Origin: Ferrovibrio sp036381655
GTDB lineage: Bacteria > Pseudomonadota > Alphaproteobacteria > Ferrovibrionales > Ferrovibrionaceae
DNA length: 64,000 nt
Assembly (NCBI RefSeq): GCF_036381655.1
Contig: NZ_DASVCJ010000064.1
Coordinates: 40,521-104,520, forward strand
Direction of reading: 5' to 3'
Shown: piece by piece, positions 49,649-58,591 of the stretch
How positions within the stretch are numbered: position 1 is the first letter of the stretch
How the letters are laid out: each line of letters starts with the position of its first letter
Program-made: the position numbers and the translations under genes
The notes under the pieces: model-generated
Told to the model about the DNA's origin: nothing
Database searches by the model: none
What the model saw: only the letters and a program-made list of their open reading frames with translations

Positions 49649-50218
49649 CTATTTCTTCAGCACGCCGCAGGCGATGCGGCCGCCGCCACCGCCGAGCGGC
49701 GCCGGCTCATCGCTGAAATTGTCGCCCCCGGCATGGATCATCAGCGCGTGACCGGCAAGGTCGCGCAGCTTCAGATGCGGCGCCAGCACCGGCAGGGTCG
49801 CGCTGCCATCGTCATCGACCACCAGCGGCGGCAGGTCGCCGAGATGGCCGCCCCGTGCCGTCGGGCCCATATGCTTGCCGGTATGCTTCGGATCGAGATG
49901 GCCGCCGGCGGCCATGCCGGCCGCCATCTGGCCGTTCGGCCCCGGGCCGGCGCCGCAATTGCCCTTGTCGTGGACATGCAAGCCGTGCGGGCCGGGCGGC
50001 GCGAGCGACTTCAGGTTCGGCGTCAGCATCAGCCCTTGGCGGGTATCCTGCGCCGTTATCGTGCCGATCGCGGCGCCAATACCGTTGGCATCGATCGCGT
50101 TCACCTCGATGGTCTTCTGCATCGGCTTCGCCGCCGTCTTCTGCATCGCCGCCGCTGCCGGCCAGGCGGCAAAGGCAACCATCATCGCCGCGGCCATTGC
50201 AAGACTGCCCCGTTGCAT
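49649..50218 (-). CDS. sodC: Periplasmic Cu/Zn superoxide dismutase
   Basis: A 189-residue exported SodC. Signal peptide 1-24 (MAAAMMVAFAAWPAAAAM). Metal ligands are visible in PHGLHVHDKGNC, GGHLDPKHTGKH, and HALMIHAGGDNFSD; the conserved disulfide Cys are in KGNC and RIACGVL. It dismutates superoxide in the periplasm with Cu and Zn. It lies between AraC and nirK. Own promoter likely, since nirK's terminator lies upstream. A source of Cu demand next to the copper cluster. Confidence 0.92.
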   Translation of the reverse strand: MQRGSLAMAAAMMVAFAAWPAAAAMQKTAAKPMQKTIEVNAIDANGIGAAIGTITAQDTRQGLMLTPNLKSLAPPGPHGLHVHDKGNCGAGPGPNGQMAAGMAAGGHLDPKHTGKHMGPTARGGHLGDLPPLVVDDDGSATLPVLAPHLKLRDLAGHALMIHAGGDNFSDEPAPLGGGGGRIACGVLKK

Positions 50219-50307
50219 GGTCAGGCCCTCCTTGATCCAAGCCTGACCGGGAAATTAGGCGGCGCGGAAAGCGACGCAAGGGCGCCCGAAAACGGACGCA
50301 AAAATAT

Positions 50308-50334
50308 AATGGGCGGGAGAGTCTCCCGCCCATT
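50308..50334 (-). terminator. Intrinsic terminator after nirK
   Basis: AATGGGCGGGAGA (50308-50320) and TCTCCCGCCCATT (50322-50334) are perfect inverted repeats around one base. On the minus strand they are followed by ATATTTTTG, so the transcript of nirK ends here, before sodC. Confidence 0.85.
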
Positions 50335-50359
50335 CGTCGCAGTTCGCAGCCGAGCCGGC

Positions 50360-51481
50360 TTAGTGCATCGAGGCCAGATGCAGGGGATTGCTCTTGTCAT
50401 GCGCCGGCATCGGGGCAGCCTCGCTGCTCTTCGCCGCCGGCGCCTTGCCGTCGTCGAAGATGCTCTTGTCGGCCGGGCCGGTCACGTTGAGGAAGCCGAC
50501 CAGACCGCGCTGCACGCGCGACAGGGCATGATCGACCAGCACATAGCGGCCGGGCACCTGCAGCTTGAAATCCACCACGGTGGCGCCACCCGGCGGCACG
50601 GTGATCGTCTGCACGTCCTTGCTCGGCGCCGAGGTCAGGGTGCCGAACGGATAGGCGTGGTCGAAGATCTCGCCGATCACATGGAAGGACGAGGTGAAGT
50701 TCGGACCGCCGACGCCGAAATAGATGCGCACCGTCTCGCCCACCTTGGCCTGCAGCGGCTTCTGGTCGGTCAAGGCGCCGACCGCGCCGTTGAAGACGAA
50801 GTATTCCGGGCGCTCGTTCAGCAGCTTCTCCGGGCTGGCATCGGCTTCGCCGGGCGTGCCGAGCGGCTGTTCGGTATAGATCTCGCCCTGCATGACATAG
50901 AACTCATGATCGACCTTCGGCAGGCCGCCTTCCGGTTCGACCAGGATCATGCCGTACATGCCGCTGGCGATATGCATCGCCGCCGGCATCACCGCGCAGT
51001 GATAGACATACAGGCCGGGATTGAGCGCCTTGAAGGTGAAGCTGCTGTCGCCGCCCGGATCGGTCTCGGTGGCGGCGGCACCGCCGCCCGGGCCGGTCAC
51101 GGCATGGAAGTCGACATTATGCACCATGCCGCTGCTCTCCTCGTTATGCAGCTTCACGGTCACGGTGTCGCCGACGCGCACGCGCACGAACGGACCGGGC
51201 ACCTTGCCGTTGAAGGTCCAGTAGTTGTAGGTCGTGCCATCGGCGAGCTGACCGGTCACTTCGACGGTGTCGAGATTGACGGTGACATGGGCCGGCGCAC
51301 GCCGTGTCAGCGGCGGCGGCAGATCGGTCGGCGCACGAACGATATCGGCGATCTTCGGCTGCGCAGCTTCGGCATCGGCAGCCTGGGCCGGCGCAAGCGG
51401 CGCAGCAAACAGCAGAGCAGCCAACGCGACACCGCCAAGATAGCCGAGCCGGCGTTTTGCGATCTTCAAAGAAGCGTTCAT
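50360..51481 (-). CDS. nirK: Copper-containing nitrite reductase (class II, AniA-like)
   Basis: The 373-residue protein reduces nitrite to nitric oxide in the periplasm. Signal peptide 1-34 (VALAALLFAAPLAPAQA). Copper ligands are all in place: type 1 at His 121, Cys 162, His 170 and Met 175; type 2 at His 126, His 161 and His 318; the catalytic Asp is 124 and His is 267. The segment HCAVMPAAMHIASGMYG, with an 8-residue Cys-His gap, marks the class II (AniA-like) loop. AAGGAGG precedes the ATG. A perfect FNR-family box lies 63 bp upstream. No nor or nos gene is in the window, so complete denitrification cannot be claimed. Confidence 0.95.
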   Translation of the reverse strand: MNASLKIAKRRLGYLGGVALAALLFAAPLAPAQAADAEAAQPKIADIVRAPTDLPPPLTRRAPAHVTVNLDTVEVTGQLADGTTYNYWTFNGKVPGPFVRVRVGDTVTVKLHNEESSGMVHNVDFHAVTGPGGGAAATETDPGGDSSFTFKALNPGLYVYHCAVMPAAMHIASGMYGMILVEPEGGLPKVDHEFYVMQGEIYTEQPLGTPGEADASPEKLLNERPEYFVFNGAVGALTDQKPLQAKVGETVRIYFGVGGPNFTSSFHVIGEIFDHAYPFGTLTSAPSKDVQTITVPPGGATVVDFKLQVPGRYVLVDHALSRVQRGLVGFLNVTGPADKSIFDDGKAPAAKSSEAAPMPAHDKSNPLHLASMH

Positions 51482-51543
51482 GGCAACCTCCTTGGTTCCT
51501 GCCATCACGCTTGCGAGTGTCCTCCTGAAGTCCGCAATTCATA

Positions 51544-51557
51544 TTGATGCACATCAA
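51544..51557 (-). promoter_or_regulatory. FNR/NnrR-type box upstream of nirK
   Basis: TTGATGCACATCAA is a perfect TTGAT-N4-ATCAA inverted repeat, the consensus for FNR/Dnr/NnrR-type regulators. Its centre lies about 70 bp upstream of the nirK ATG, allowing the usual -41.5 position with a 28-base leader. Activation under low oxygen and nitric oxide or nitrite is the expected outcome. Confidence 0.75.
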
Positions 51558-51710
51558 ATGCATATTTAAGTCAGGCGCGGCATGGCGTCGCAGGCCATGC
51601 GGTGCAGCGACGATCGCTTGCTGCGTCAGCCTGTCGCAGGCAGCGACGTTTCGGTATCGTCAGGAAGACGAATGATGCGAATGAATGATGCCGTGCGGCG
51701 TCGCCGCCGG

Positions 51711-52562
51711 TTATTCGCCGGCGGCCTTCTGCGGCTGCTGCGAGCGATGCGCCGGCGCCGCAGCCGCGACCAGCCTGGCGGCGAGCGTGATGCCGATCAG
51801 CGTGGCAAGATAGACCGCGAGCTGCACCGAGGTGGGCTGTTCGATATAGCCGATCAGGGTATGCAGCAGGCGGCCGGGCAGGCTGCTTTCCGACAGAAGC
51901 CAGGAGCTGTCCCACAGCGTCGCGCCAAGGCCGGGAATGATTCCCGCTGCGGCGAGATAGGCCACGCCCTGCGCGGCGAGGCCGGCCGCCAGCAGGCTGA
52001 CCATGATGCTGGTGACGGAGAAGAGATAGCGGCTCGGAATCCGCAGCAGGCCGAGATACAGCAGCGCGCCGACCACCGCGCCGATCCCCAGCCCGATCAC
52101 GCCGCCCAGCAGGGTGGCGGGAATTTCCGAGGCGCTGCTGCCGACCAGGATGCCATAGAGAAACAATACCGTCTCGGCGCCTTCGCGCAGCACCGCCGCG
52201 CCGACCACGATGGCAAGCACCGAGAGCGGACGCCCGCCGGCCCGCACCGAAGCGGCCACCGAGCCGAGATGGCGCGCCAGCTCCTTGCCGTGGCGCTGCA
52301 TCCAGATGTTATGCCAGGCGAGCATCGCCACGGCGGTGAACAGGATGACGGCGTTGAACAATTCCTGCCCGCTGCCGCCGAAGGCATCCGAGATCTGATC
52401 GGCGAAGGCCGCGACGATCACCGCGCCGGCGATGCCGGCGACGATGCCGTAGCTGACCCAGCGGCGGCTGCCGGCCACGCCGGTGGTCGCGGCCAGCACG
52501 ATGCTGATCACCAGCGCCGCTTCGAGCGCTTCACGGAAAACGATGACGGCGGCGGCCAGCAT
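51711..52562 (-). CDS. FTR1-family iron permease
   Basis: A 283-residue membrane protein with about seven helices. The two REXXE iron motifs of the FTR1/EfeU family are present: REALE at residues 10-14 and REGAE near 124. The bacterial homologue (EfeU) carries ferrous or ferric iron. It follows the cupredoxin gene by 39 bases in an operon behind a Fur-like box. No EfeO or EfeB full gene is adjacent; the cupredoxin takes that place. The C-terminus (RSQQPQKAAGE) is hydrophilic. Confidence 0.9.
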   Translation of the reverse strand: MLAAAVIVFREALEAALVISIVLAATTGVAGSRRWVSYGIVAGIAGAVIVAAFADQISDAFGGSGQELFNAVILFTAVAMLAWHNIWMQRHGKELARHLGSVAASVRAGGRPLSVLAIVVGAAVLREGAETVLFLYGILVGSSASEIPATLLGGVIGLGIGAVVGALLYLGLLRIPSRYLFSVTSIMVSLLAAGLAAQGVAYLAAAGIIPGLGATLWDSSWLLSESSLPGRLLHTLIGYIEQPTSVQLAVYLATLIGITLAARLVAAAAPAHRSQQPQKAAGE

Positions 52563-52601
52563 GTCGAACCCTCGCTACGGCAATCGGAGGCAGGCGTCCC
52601 G

Positions 52602-52967
52602 TTACTTGGCGACGATATTGCCCTTGGCGGTATCCTCGTGGAATTCGCCGAAGAAATCGTAAGTGCCGGGCTTGAGCGGCCCCAGCTTGATCGTCGCCTG
52701 ATCGCCGCCCTTGATGATCTTCTCGCGGCGCAGCGACTTGCTTTCGAACTCTTCCGGCGTCGCGTCGGCGTTCTTCACCACCAGCTCGAAGCGCTTGCCG
52801 GCCGGCACTTGCAGCGTTGCGGGATCGAATTTGTGATCCTTGATCGTAAGGGTGAAAACCGGCGTCTCCCCGGCGCGGGCCGGACCGGCGCCGGCGATGG
52901 CAACGATGCCGGTCAGCAGAAGAGCAGCCAGAAACGCAACCTGGGACACACGGGTCGATTGAAACAC
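52602..52967 (-). CDS. Periplasmic cupredoxin-like protein, partner of the iron permease
   Basis: A 121-residue exported protein: signal peptide 1-32 (LAALLLTGIVAIAGAGPARA), then a cupredoxin_1 domain like the N-terminus of EfeO (PVFTLTIKDHKFDPATLQV, FFGEFHEDTAKGNIV). It lacks the Cys ligand of type 1 copper proteins, so it is not a blue copper protein; it may bind another metal through the His and acidic residues. It starts at GTG with GGGAG ahead. The order cupredoxin-FTR1 is known from P19/FTR1-type iron systems. Confidence 0.82.
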   Translation of the reverse strand: MFQSTRVSQVAFLAALLLTGIVAIAGAGPARAGETPVFTLTIKDHKFDPATLQVPAGKRFELVVKNADATPEEFESKSLRREKIIKGGDQATIKLGPLKPGTYDFFGEFHEDTAKGNIVAK

Positions 52968-52985
52968 CTTACACTCCCTCAGTTT

Positions 52986-53000
52986 TGCAAATGACTTGCA
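52986..53000 (-). promoter_or_regulatory. Fur-like operator upstream of the iron permease operon
   Basis: TGCAAATGACTTGCA is an inverted repeat (TGCAA-N5-TTGCA) lying 19 bases before the GTG start and beside an A/T-rich -10-like TATATAA (53003-53010). It closely resembles the box at 48235-48249. The pair point to one iron regulator (Fur or Irr type). Confidence 0.6.
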
Positions 53001-53110
53001 TTTTTATATAAGCCAAAGCGGCACGGCGCAACAGCCCCGCCGCAGCCCGCACTGCCGCATTTTGCCGCAGACAGGCTTCGATCCGCCCGGCCAGGCATAA
53101 GCGGAAAACA

Positions 53111-53140
53111 AACGAAAACGGGCGGGAATGACCCCGCCCG
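53111..53140 (-). terminator. Intrinsic terminator of rho
   Basis: CGGGCGGG (53119-53126) and CCCGCCCG (53133-53140) pair over six bases. On the minus strand the stem is followed by TTTTCGTTTG, which fits the end of the rho message. Confidence 0.7.
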
Positions 53141-53166
53141 CCGGTATCGCTGCCGCGTCTGCCGCC

Positions 53167-54486
53167 TCAGGTATTCATCGAGTCGAAGAACTCGGCATTG
53201 GTGCGGCTGTGCTTGATCTTGTCGAGCAGGAACTCCATCGCGTCCTGGCCGCCCATCGGCATGAGGATGCGGCGCAGCACCCACATCTTGGCCAGCGTGC
53301 CCTTGTCGACCAGCAGCTCCTCCTTGCGGGTGCCCGACTTGGTGATGTCGATCGCCGGGAAGGTGCGCTTGTCGGCCAGCTTGCGGTCGAGCACGATTTC
53401 CGAATTGCCGGTGCCCTTGAACTCCTCGAAGATCACTTCGTCCATGCGCGAGCCGGTATCGATCAGCGCGGTGGCGATGATGGTCAGCGAGCCGCCCTCC
53501 TCGATATTGCGGGCGGCGCCGAAGAAGCGCTTCGGCCGCTGCAGCGCATTGGCGTCCACGCCGCCGGTCAGCACCTTGCCCGAGGAGGGCACCACGGTGT
53601 TGTAGGCGCGCGCCAGTCGCGTGATCGAGTCGAGCAGGATGACGACATCGCGCTTATGCTCGACCAGGCGCTTGGCCTTTTCCAGCACCATCTCGGTCAC
53701 CTGGACGTGACGCGAGGCCGGCTCGTCGAAGGTGGAGGAAATCACCTCGCCCTTCACGGTGCGCTGCATGTCGGTGACTTCTTCCGGCCGCTCGTCGATC
53801 AGCAGCACGATCAGATAGACCTCCGGATGGTTGTGGCTGATCGCATGGGCGATGTTCTGCAACAGCATCGTCTTGCCAGTGCGCGGCGGCGCGACGATCA
53901 GGGCGCGCTGCCCCTTGCCCTGCGGCGCGATCAGGTCGATGACGCGGGCCGAGATGTCCTTCTTGGGCATCGAGACCAGCTTTTCGCGCTTGGCGGCTTC
54001 GCCGCGCGTCTTGACCGGCACCGGCTCGTCCGTGGAGGGCATTTCCATACGCAGGCGCTCGGTCGGATAGAGCGGCGTCAGGTTGTCGAAATGCACCTTG
54101 TGGCGGCTCTGCTCGGGGTCCTCGTAGTTGATCGTGTTGACCTTGAGCAGGGCGAAATAGCGCTCGCCGTCCTTCGGCGCGCGGATCGTACCTTCTATGG
54201 TGTCGCCGGTGCGCAGGCCGAAGCGGCGGATCTGGTTCGGGCTGACATAGATGTCATCCGGGCCCGGCAGGTAATTCGCCTCGGCCGAACGCAGGAAGCC
54301 GAAACCGTCCTGCAGCACTTCGAGCACGCCCTCGCCGGTGATCTCCACTTCCTTCTCGGCGAGCTGCTTGAGAATGGCGAACATCATGTCCTGCTTGCGC
54401 AGGGTGGAGGCGTTCTCGATCTGCAATTCCTCGGCGAAGGAAAGCAGTTCGGTCGGCGATTTGGATTTCAGTTCGTGGAGGTTCAT
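53167..54486 (-). CDS. rho: Transcription termination factor Rho
   Basis: The 439-residue hexameric RNA helicase. An N-terminal Rho helical and cold-shock-like RNA-binding domain (1-125, MNLHELKSKSPTELLSFAEE, DDIYVSPNQIRRFGLRTGD), then the ATPase with Walker A APPRTGKTM and the R-loop and Walker B regions (VILLDSITRLARAYN). The length is standard without the long inserts of actinobacterial Rho. The long 368-base upstream gap suits the autoregulated leader known for rho. Confidence 0.97.
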   Translation of the reverse strand: MNLHELKSKSPTELLSFAEELQIENASTLRKQDMMFAILKQLAEKEVEITGEGVLEVLQDGFGFLRSAEANYLPGPDDIYVSPNQIRRFGLRTGDTIEGTIRAPKDGERYFALLKVNTINYEDPEQSRHKVHFDNLTPLYPTERLRMEMPSTDEPVPVKTRGEAAKREKLVSMPKKDISARVIDLIAPQGKGQRALIVAPPRTGKTMLLQNIAHAISHNHPEVYLIVLLIDERPEEVTDMQRTVKGEVISSTFDEPASRHVQVTEMVLEKAKRLVEHKRDVVILLDSITRLARAYNTVVPSSGKVLTGGVDANALQRPKRFFGAARNIEEGGSLTIIATALIDTGSRMDEVIFEEFKGTGNSEIVLDRKLADKRTFPAIDITKSGTRKEELLVDKGTLAKMWVLRRILMPMGGQDAMEFLLDKIKHSRTNAEFFDSMNT

Positions 54487-54854
54487 GGACGGACTCGTGG
54501 ACTCGGGGGTCGTTCTGTTTGGTTGGGAAAAATTGGGCGCCGCATCCGCTCGGAACGCAGCCGCCTGTGAAGGGAGATTGCAGCCGCCTACGCTGGATCC
54601 GCGATACCGGGGGAACGACGATAAATTGGAAAGCGGAGGTGCCGAGACGGCCCCGGCCCGGAAGAAAGAAAGGCCGGTCGCCTAGCGAGATAGCAATCGC
54701 CCTGAAGGAAGTCAAGGGTGCGTCAGCGCCGCCCGGCAGCGGAAAACCGGCAGACCGTTTGATGTACCGCAACCCCGGCAAGGCGCCCCTGTGACATTGT
54801 GGCGGCACGCAACTCCCTTGCCGCGGCCAAAGCCGCAGAGTAAAGCCTAAGACC
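54487..54854. other. Divergent leader between rho and the copper cluster
   Basis: 368 bases without a gene. Next to rho is a repeated GGACTCG (two copies within 20 bases, 54488-54506). The rest is a mixed region with no hairpin followed by T-runs and no clear promoter pair that I can defend. No ribosome site is strong before the first copper-cluster gene (AAGACC only). Confidence 0.35.
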
Positions 54855-55346
54855 ATGTCCACCGCCCGCCCCGCCCAGGTCGCTTTCCGGGCTGCCGTCC
54901 TGGCCGCCTTTTCGCGGTGCCGCATCGCCACCATGCTGGCGCTGCTGGCTCTGGCGATGCAGGGGCTTTTGCCCCTGGCGCACAACGCGGCGATGCGCGC
55001 GGCCGGCCAAGCCGCAGACGGCAACGGGATCGAACAGATCGTCATCTGCACGGCTTTGGGCCTGCGCACCATCACTATTCGGGACGGCGCAATCCAGGAT
55101 GGCGTGCCCCGGGATGGCCAGCCTGCCGATGCGGACAACACGTCCCCGAAGCCGCAGAACGTACAGATCGGCTGCCCGCTCTGCCATGCGCTGGGCAGCC
55201 TGAGCCACGGCCTTCTGCCGGCCGGATTGCTGCTCGCCTTGCCGGCCGCCATCGCCGCGCTCTCCTTCGCCCCGGCCCAGGATGCTGTCCTGCCGCCATC
55301 GCCGACCGGCCTGCCGCAGGCGCGGGCTCCCCCCTTGTCCCACTGA
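54855..55346 (+). CDS. DUF2946 family protein
   Basis: A 163-residue membrane-associated protein. A first membrane helix (about 26-44, MLALLALAMQGLLPLAH) is followed by a C-x-x-C-H site in QIGCPLCHALGS and a second helix (about 118-140, LLPAGLLLALPAAIAALSF). This matches DUF2946, which occurs with copper-uptake and TonB-receptor genes. Role unknown; the C-x-x-C could hold copper. It opens the copper cluster; the next gene is 44 bases away. Confidence 0.72.
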   Translation: MSTARPAQVAFRAAVLAAFSRCRIATMLALLALAMQGLLPLAHNAAMRAAGQAADGNGIEQIVICTALGLRTITIRDGAIQDGVPRDGQPADADNTSPKPQNVQIGCPLCHALGSLSHGLLPAGLLLALPAAIAALSFAPAQDAVLPPSPTGLPQARAPPLSH

Positions 55347-55390
55347 TCCGCGAATCCTTTCTCTTTTCTCTGGATCTTTGGGAGCATTCC

Positions 55391-56425
55391 ATGTCACGTC
55401 CTGCCATGACGGGCGCCGCGCTCGTCGCCTTCCTCGCGGCCATGCCCGCCTTCGCCCATATCAGCGCCGATCCGGCCAATGCCGCTGCCGGCAGCTATTT
55501 CCATACATCCCTGCGCGTTCCGCATGGCTGCGACGGCCAAGCCACCACGGCGATCCGCGTCGGCATTCCGGACGGCATCCTCGGCGCCACGCCGCAGGCC
55601 AAGCCCGGCTGGCAGGTCGCCATCGAAAAGAAAGCCCTGCCCCAGCCGGTCGAGGCGCTGCATGGCCAGCGCATCGACCACGTCGTTTCCGCCGTGACCT
55701 GGAGCGGCGGCAATCTGCCGGACGATCAGTTCGACGATTTCGGCCTGGTGCTGCAGATACCGAAGACGGCCGGGGCGCAATACTGGCTGCCGATCACGCA
55801 GACCTGCGGCAGCGCCCGTTTACTCTGGAGCCAGATTCCGGCCAAGGGGCAGTCGCGGCACGATCTCGAATATCCCGCCGTACTGATCCGCGTCGCCGAC
55901 AATAGCGGCATGCCGGGCGGCATGATGCATGACCACATGCAGATGGGCCAGACGCAGGCGAAGCAGCCTGGCACGGCGGACGCCAAGCCGGCCGCCACCA
56001 TCGGCGATATCGGCATCGTCGCACCCTTCGCCCGCGCCACGCCCGCCAAGGTCGGCGGCGCCTTCATGCAACTGACCAATAGCGGCAAAACCGACGACAA
56101 GCTGATCCGTGCCGCCGCGCCGGTGGCCGAGAATGTCGAAATCCACGAACACGCCATGGAGGGCGGCGCGATGCGCATGCGCCCGGTCGATGGCGTCCCC
56201 ATCCCGGCCGGCGGCACCGCGCTGCTGCAGCCGGGCGGCTATCACGTGATGATGATCGGGCTGAAGCACCCGCTCAAGCAGGGCGATCATTTCCCGCTGA
56301 CGCTGACCTTCGAGAAGGCCGGCACGGTGACCGTGGATGTTCCGGTGCTGACGCCGGGCGCCACGAGCGCGACGCCGGGAGCCATGCCTGGAAATATGCC
56401 CGGCGGCATGCACCCCAAGCACTGA
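55391..56425 (+). CDS. DUF1775 (YcnI)-PCuAC fusion protein, copper chaperone
   Basis: A 344-residue exported protein joining two copper-binding modules. Signal peptide 1-22 (ALVAFLAAMPAFAH). Residues ~23-180 are DUF1775/YcnI (HISADPANAAAGSYFHTSLR; the N-terminal His after cleavage is the copper ligand). Residues ~200-330 are PCuAC (PFARATPAKVGGAFMQLTN, HEHAMEGGAMRMRPVDGV, GGYHVMMIGLKHPL, with the Met/His Cu(I) motif). A Met/His-rich linker (MMHDHMQMGQTQ) separates them and the tail is PGGMHPKH. The usual role is delivery of copper to cytochrome oxidase or other periplasmic enzymes. Confidence 0.88.
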   Translation: MSRPAMTGAALVAFLAAMPAFAHISADPANAAAGSYFHTSLRVPHGCDGQATTAIRVGIPDGILGATPQAKPGWQVAIEKKALPQPVEALHGQRIDHVVSAVTWSGGNLPDDQFDDFGLVLQIPKTAGAQYWLPITQTCGSARLLWSQIPAKGQSRHDLEYPAVLIRVADNSGMPGGMMHDHMQMGQTQAKQPGTADAKPAATIGDIGIVAPFARATPAKVGGAFMQLTNSGKTDDKLIRAAAPVAENVEIHEHAMEGGAMRMRPVDGVPIPAGGTALLQPGGYHVMMIGLKHPLKQGDHFPLTLTFEKAGTVTVDVPVLTPGATSATPGAMPGNMPGGMHPKH

Positions 56426-56512
56426 GCCAGACCACCAACGCCTTTTCAGGAGCGACGATGCCGCGCGGCCCATGCCGTGCGCGAGAGCGGCTGCGCGCCT
56501 CGTCGAGCGATC

Positions 56513-58591
56513 ATGCAGAACAGACATCCACCCTCGCCCGCCGCGCCGGCGCTCGGCGCCGTCCTTTGCCTGCTGGCCATCCCGGCGCTGGCGCAGACCG
56601 CCGCGGATGGCGGCGCGACCGCCCTGCCCGCACTGGTCATCCAGGCGGCGCCGGAAGGCTCGCCGACCGTGCCCAGCGTCGCCGATCAGAAGGCGGCGCT
56701 GGAGGAAACCGCCGGGTCGGTCGCCTTCATCGACGCCGAAACCTTCAGCCAGCGTTTCGCCGCCTCCATGCGGGACATGCTGGAGGAGGCGCCGGGCATC
56801 TATGTGCAGAACCGTTACGGCCAGGAGGTCCGTCTCTCGGTGCGCGGCTCCGGCATCGGCCGCTCCTATCACACCCGCGGCGTCGAAATCCTGCAGGACG
56901 GCATTCCGACCAATCTGGCCGATGGCAGCGGCAGCTTCTATCAGGTCGATCCGCAGGCGCTGCGCTCGATCGAGGTCTATAAGGGCGGCAATGGCCTGGC
57001 CTATGGCTCGACCATGCTGGGCGGCGCGATCAATTTCGTCACGCCGGCCGCGCAGACCGCCCTGGCGCCCAATATCGTCAGCCTGTCCGGCGGCAGCTTC
57101 GGCACGGCCCAGGCCAGCACCCAGGCCTCGCGCGTGATCGGCGATTACGATTTCCTCGGCACGGCGACCTTGCGCCATGCCGACGGCTACCGCGGCCATG
57201 CGGACGGCGATTACGGGCAGGTCAACCTCAATGCCGGCTACCGTCCCACAGCCGGGCTCGAAACCCGCTTCTATCTCGGCAGCTACAATGTCGATCAGAA
57301 GATGCCCGGCACGCTGACCCTCGATCAGGCACTCCATCAGCCCAGGATGGCCTCGAGCAACGCATTGTCGGGCAATCAGGCGCGCGTCGAGCATGTGCAG
57401 CGGCTGGCCAACAAAACGACCTGGCTGGCCGATGACGGCCAGCTCGATATCGCGGTCTGGGCGATCCACAAGAGTCTGTTCCATCCGATCTTCGAAGTGC
57501 TCGACCAGGATGGCTGGACCTATGGCCTCGCGCCGCGCTGGACCGGCAATTACAGCATCGGCGGGCAGCGCAACGACCTGATCCTCGGCGCGCGCGCAAC
57601 CGCCGGCACCAACAACGCGCGGCAGTTCGTCAACACCCATGGCTCGCGCGGCAGCCAGACGCTGAGCGCCGAGCAGGATGCCCGCAATTACGAGGCCTAT
57701 GCCGAGAATCACTATTACGTCCTGCCGACCGTGGCGCTGATGACCGGCATCAAGGTCTTTCACAGCGAGCGCGACTACGGCAACTTCACCGCCGGCAGGG
57801 AGGCGAGCGCCGATTACGACGGCATCAACCCCAAACTCGGCCTTTTGTGGGAGCCACGCAAGGACATCCAGGCCTTCATTGACATGACCCGCAGCCAGGA
57901 TGTGCCGGATTTCTCCGATCTGGCGCAGTCGAACACTCTCGGCACCACCTTCGTGCCGCTGGGCGCCCAGCAGGCCTGGACGGTGGAACTCGGCAGCCGC
58001 GGCAAATACGACCGTTATGGCTGGGACATCACCGCCTATCGCTCGGTGATCGACGGCGAGATGCTGCAATTCACCACCAATGGCAGCATCCCGGCTTCGA
58101 CCTTCAATGCCGGCAACACGATCCACCAGGGCATCGAGCTCGGCGGCTCGGTCCGCATCCTCGACGATCTGGCGGAGACCGGCGACAGCCTGACCGTGAC
58201 GCAGCTATGGACCTGGAGCGATTTCCGCTTCGATGGCGATGCGCAATATGGCGACAATCGCATCGCCGGCGTGCCGCAGCATGTACTGCGGACTCTGATG
58301 CGCTACCGGCATCCGAGCGGCTTCTTCGTGCAGCCCTCGCTCGACTGGGTGCCGCAGGGCGCCTTCGTCGACTACGCCAATACGCAGAAGGTGCCGGGCT
58401 ACTGGCTGCTGGGCATCGGCGCCGGCGTCGAGCTGGCCGAGGGCATGTCGCTGTTCGCCGAAGGACGCAACCTCACCGACAAGCGCTATGTCAGCGATTT
58501 CGGTCCGGTCACCGCCGCCGCCGCCGGCACGGCGGTGTTCTATCCCGGCGATGGGAGAAGCATCTATGGCGGTCTGCGCGTGCAGTTCTGA
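56513..58591 (+). CDS. TonB-dependent outer-membrane receptor
   Basis: A 692-residue receptor: a signal peptide (LGAVLCLLAIPALAQ), then a plug domain (about 35-160; RDMLEEAPGIYVQNRYGQEV, RLSVRGSGIGRSYHTRGVEI) and a 22-strand barrel ending in a terminal Phe (GGLRVQF). I chose ATG 56513, which gives a normal signal peptide; a GTG 36 bases upstream is an alternative. The substrate is likely a copper complex, judged from neighbouring genes, but a siderophore is not excluded. It overlaps the tonB gene by 26 bases. Confidence 0.88.
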   Translation: MQNRHPPSPAAPALGAVLCLLAIPALAQTAADGGATALPALVIQAAPEGSPTVPSVADQKAALEETAGSVAFIDAETFSQRFAASMRDMLEEAPGIYVQNRYGQEVRLSVRGSGIGRSYHTRGVEILQDGIPTNLADGSGSFYQVDPQALRSIEVYKGGNGLAYGSTMLGGAINFVTPAAQTALAPNIVSLSGGSFGTAQASTQASRVIGDYDFLGTATLRHADGYRGHADGDYGQVNLNAGYRPTAGLETRFYLGSYNVDQKMPGTLTLDQALHQPRMASSNALSGNQARVEHVQRLANKTTWLADDGQLDIAVWAIHKSLFHPIFEVLDQDGWTYGLAPRWTGNYSIGGQRNDLILGARATAGTNNARQFVNTHGSRGSQTLSAEQDARNYEAYAENHYYVLPTVALMTGIKVFHSERDYGNFTAGREASADYDGINPKLGLLWEPRKDIQAFIDMTRSQDVPDFSDLAQSNTLGTTFVPLGAQQAWTVELGSRGKYDRYGWDITAYRSVIDGEMLQFTTNGSIPASTFNAGNTIHQGIELGGSVRILDDLAETGDSLTVTQLWTWSDFRFDGDAQYGDNRIAGVPQHVLRTLMRYRHPSGFFVQPSLDWVPQGAFVDYANTQKVPGYWLLGIGAGVELAEGMSLFAEGRNLTDKRYVSDFGPVTAAAAGTAVFYPGDGRSIYGGLRVQF

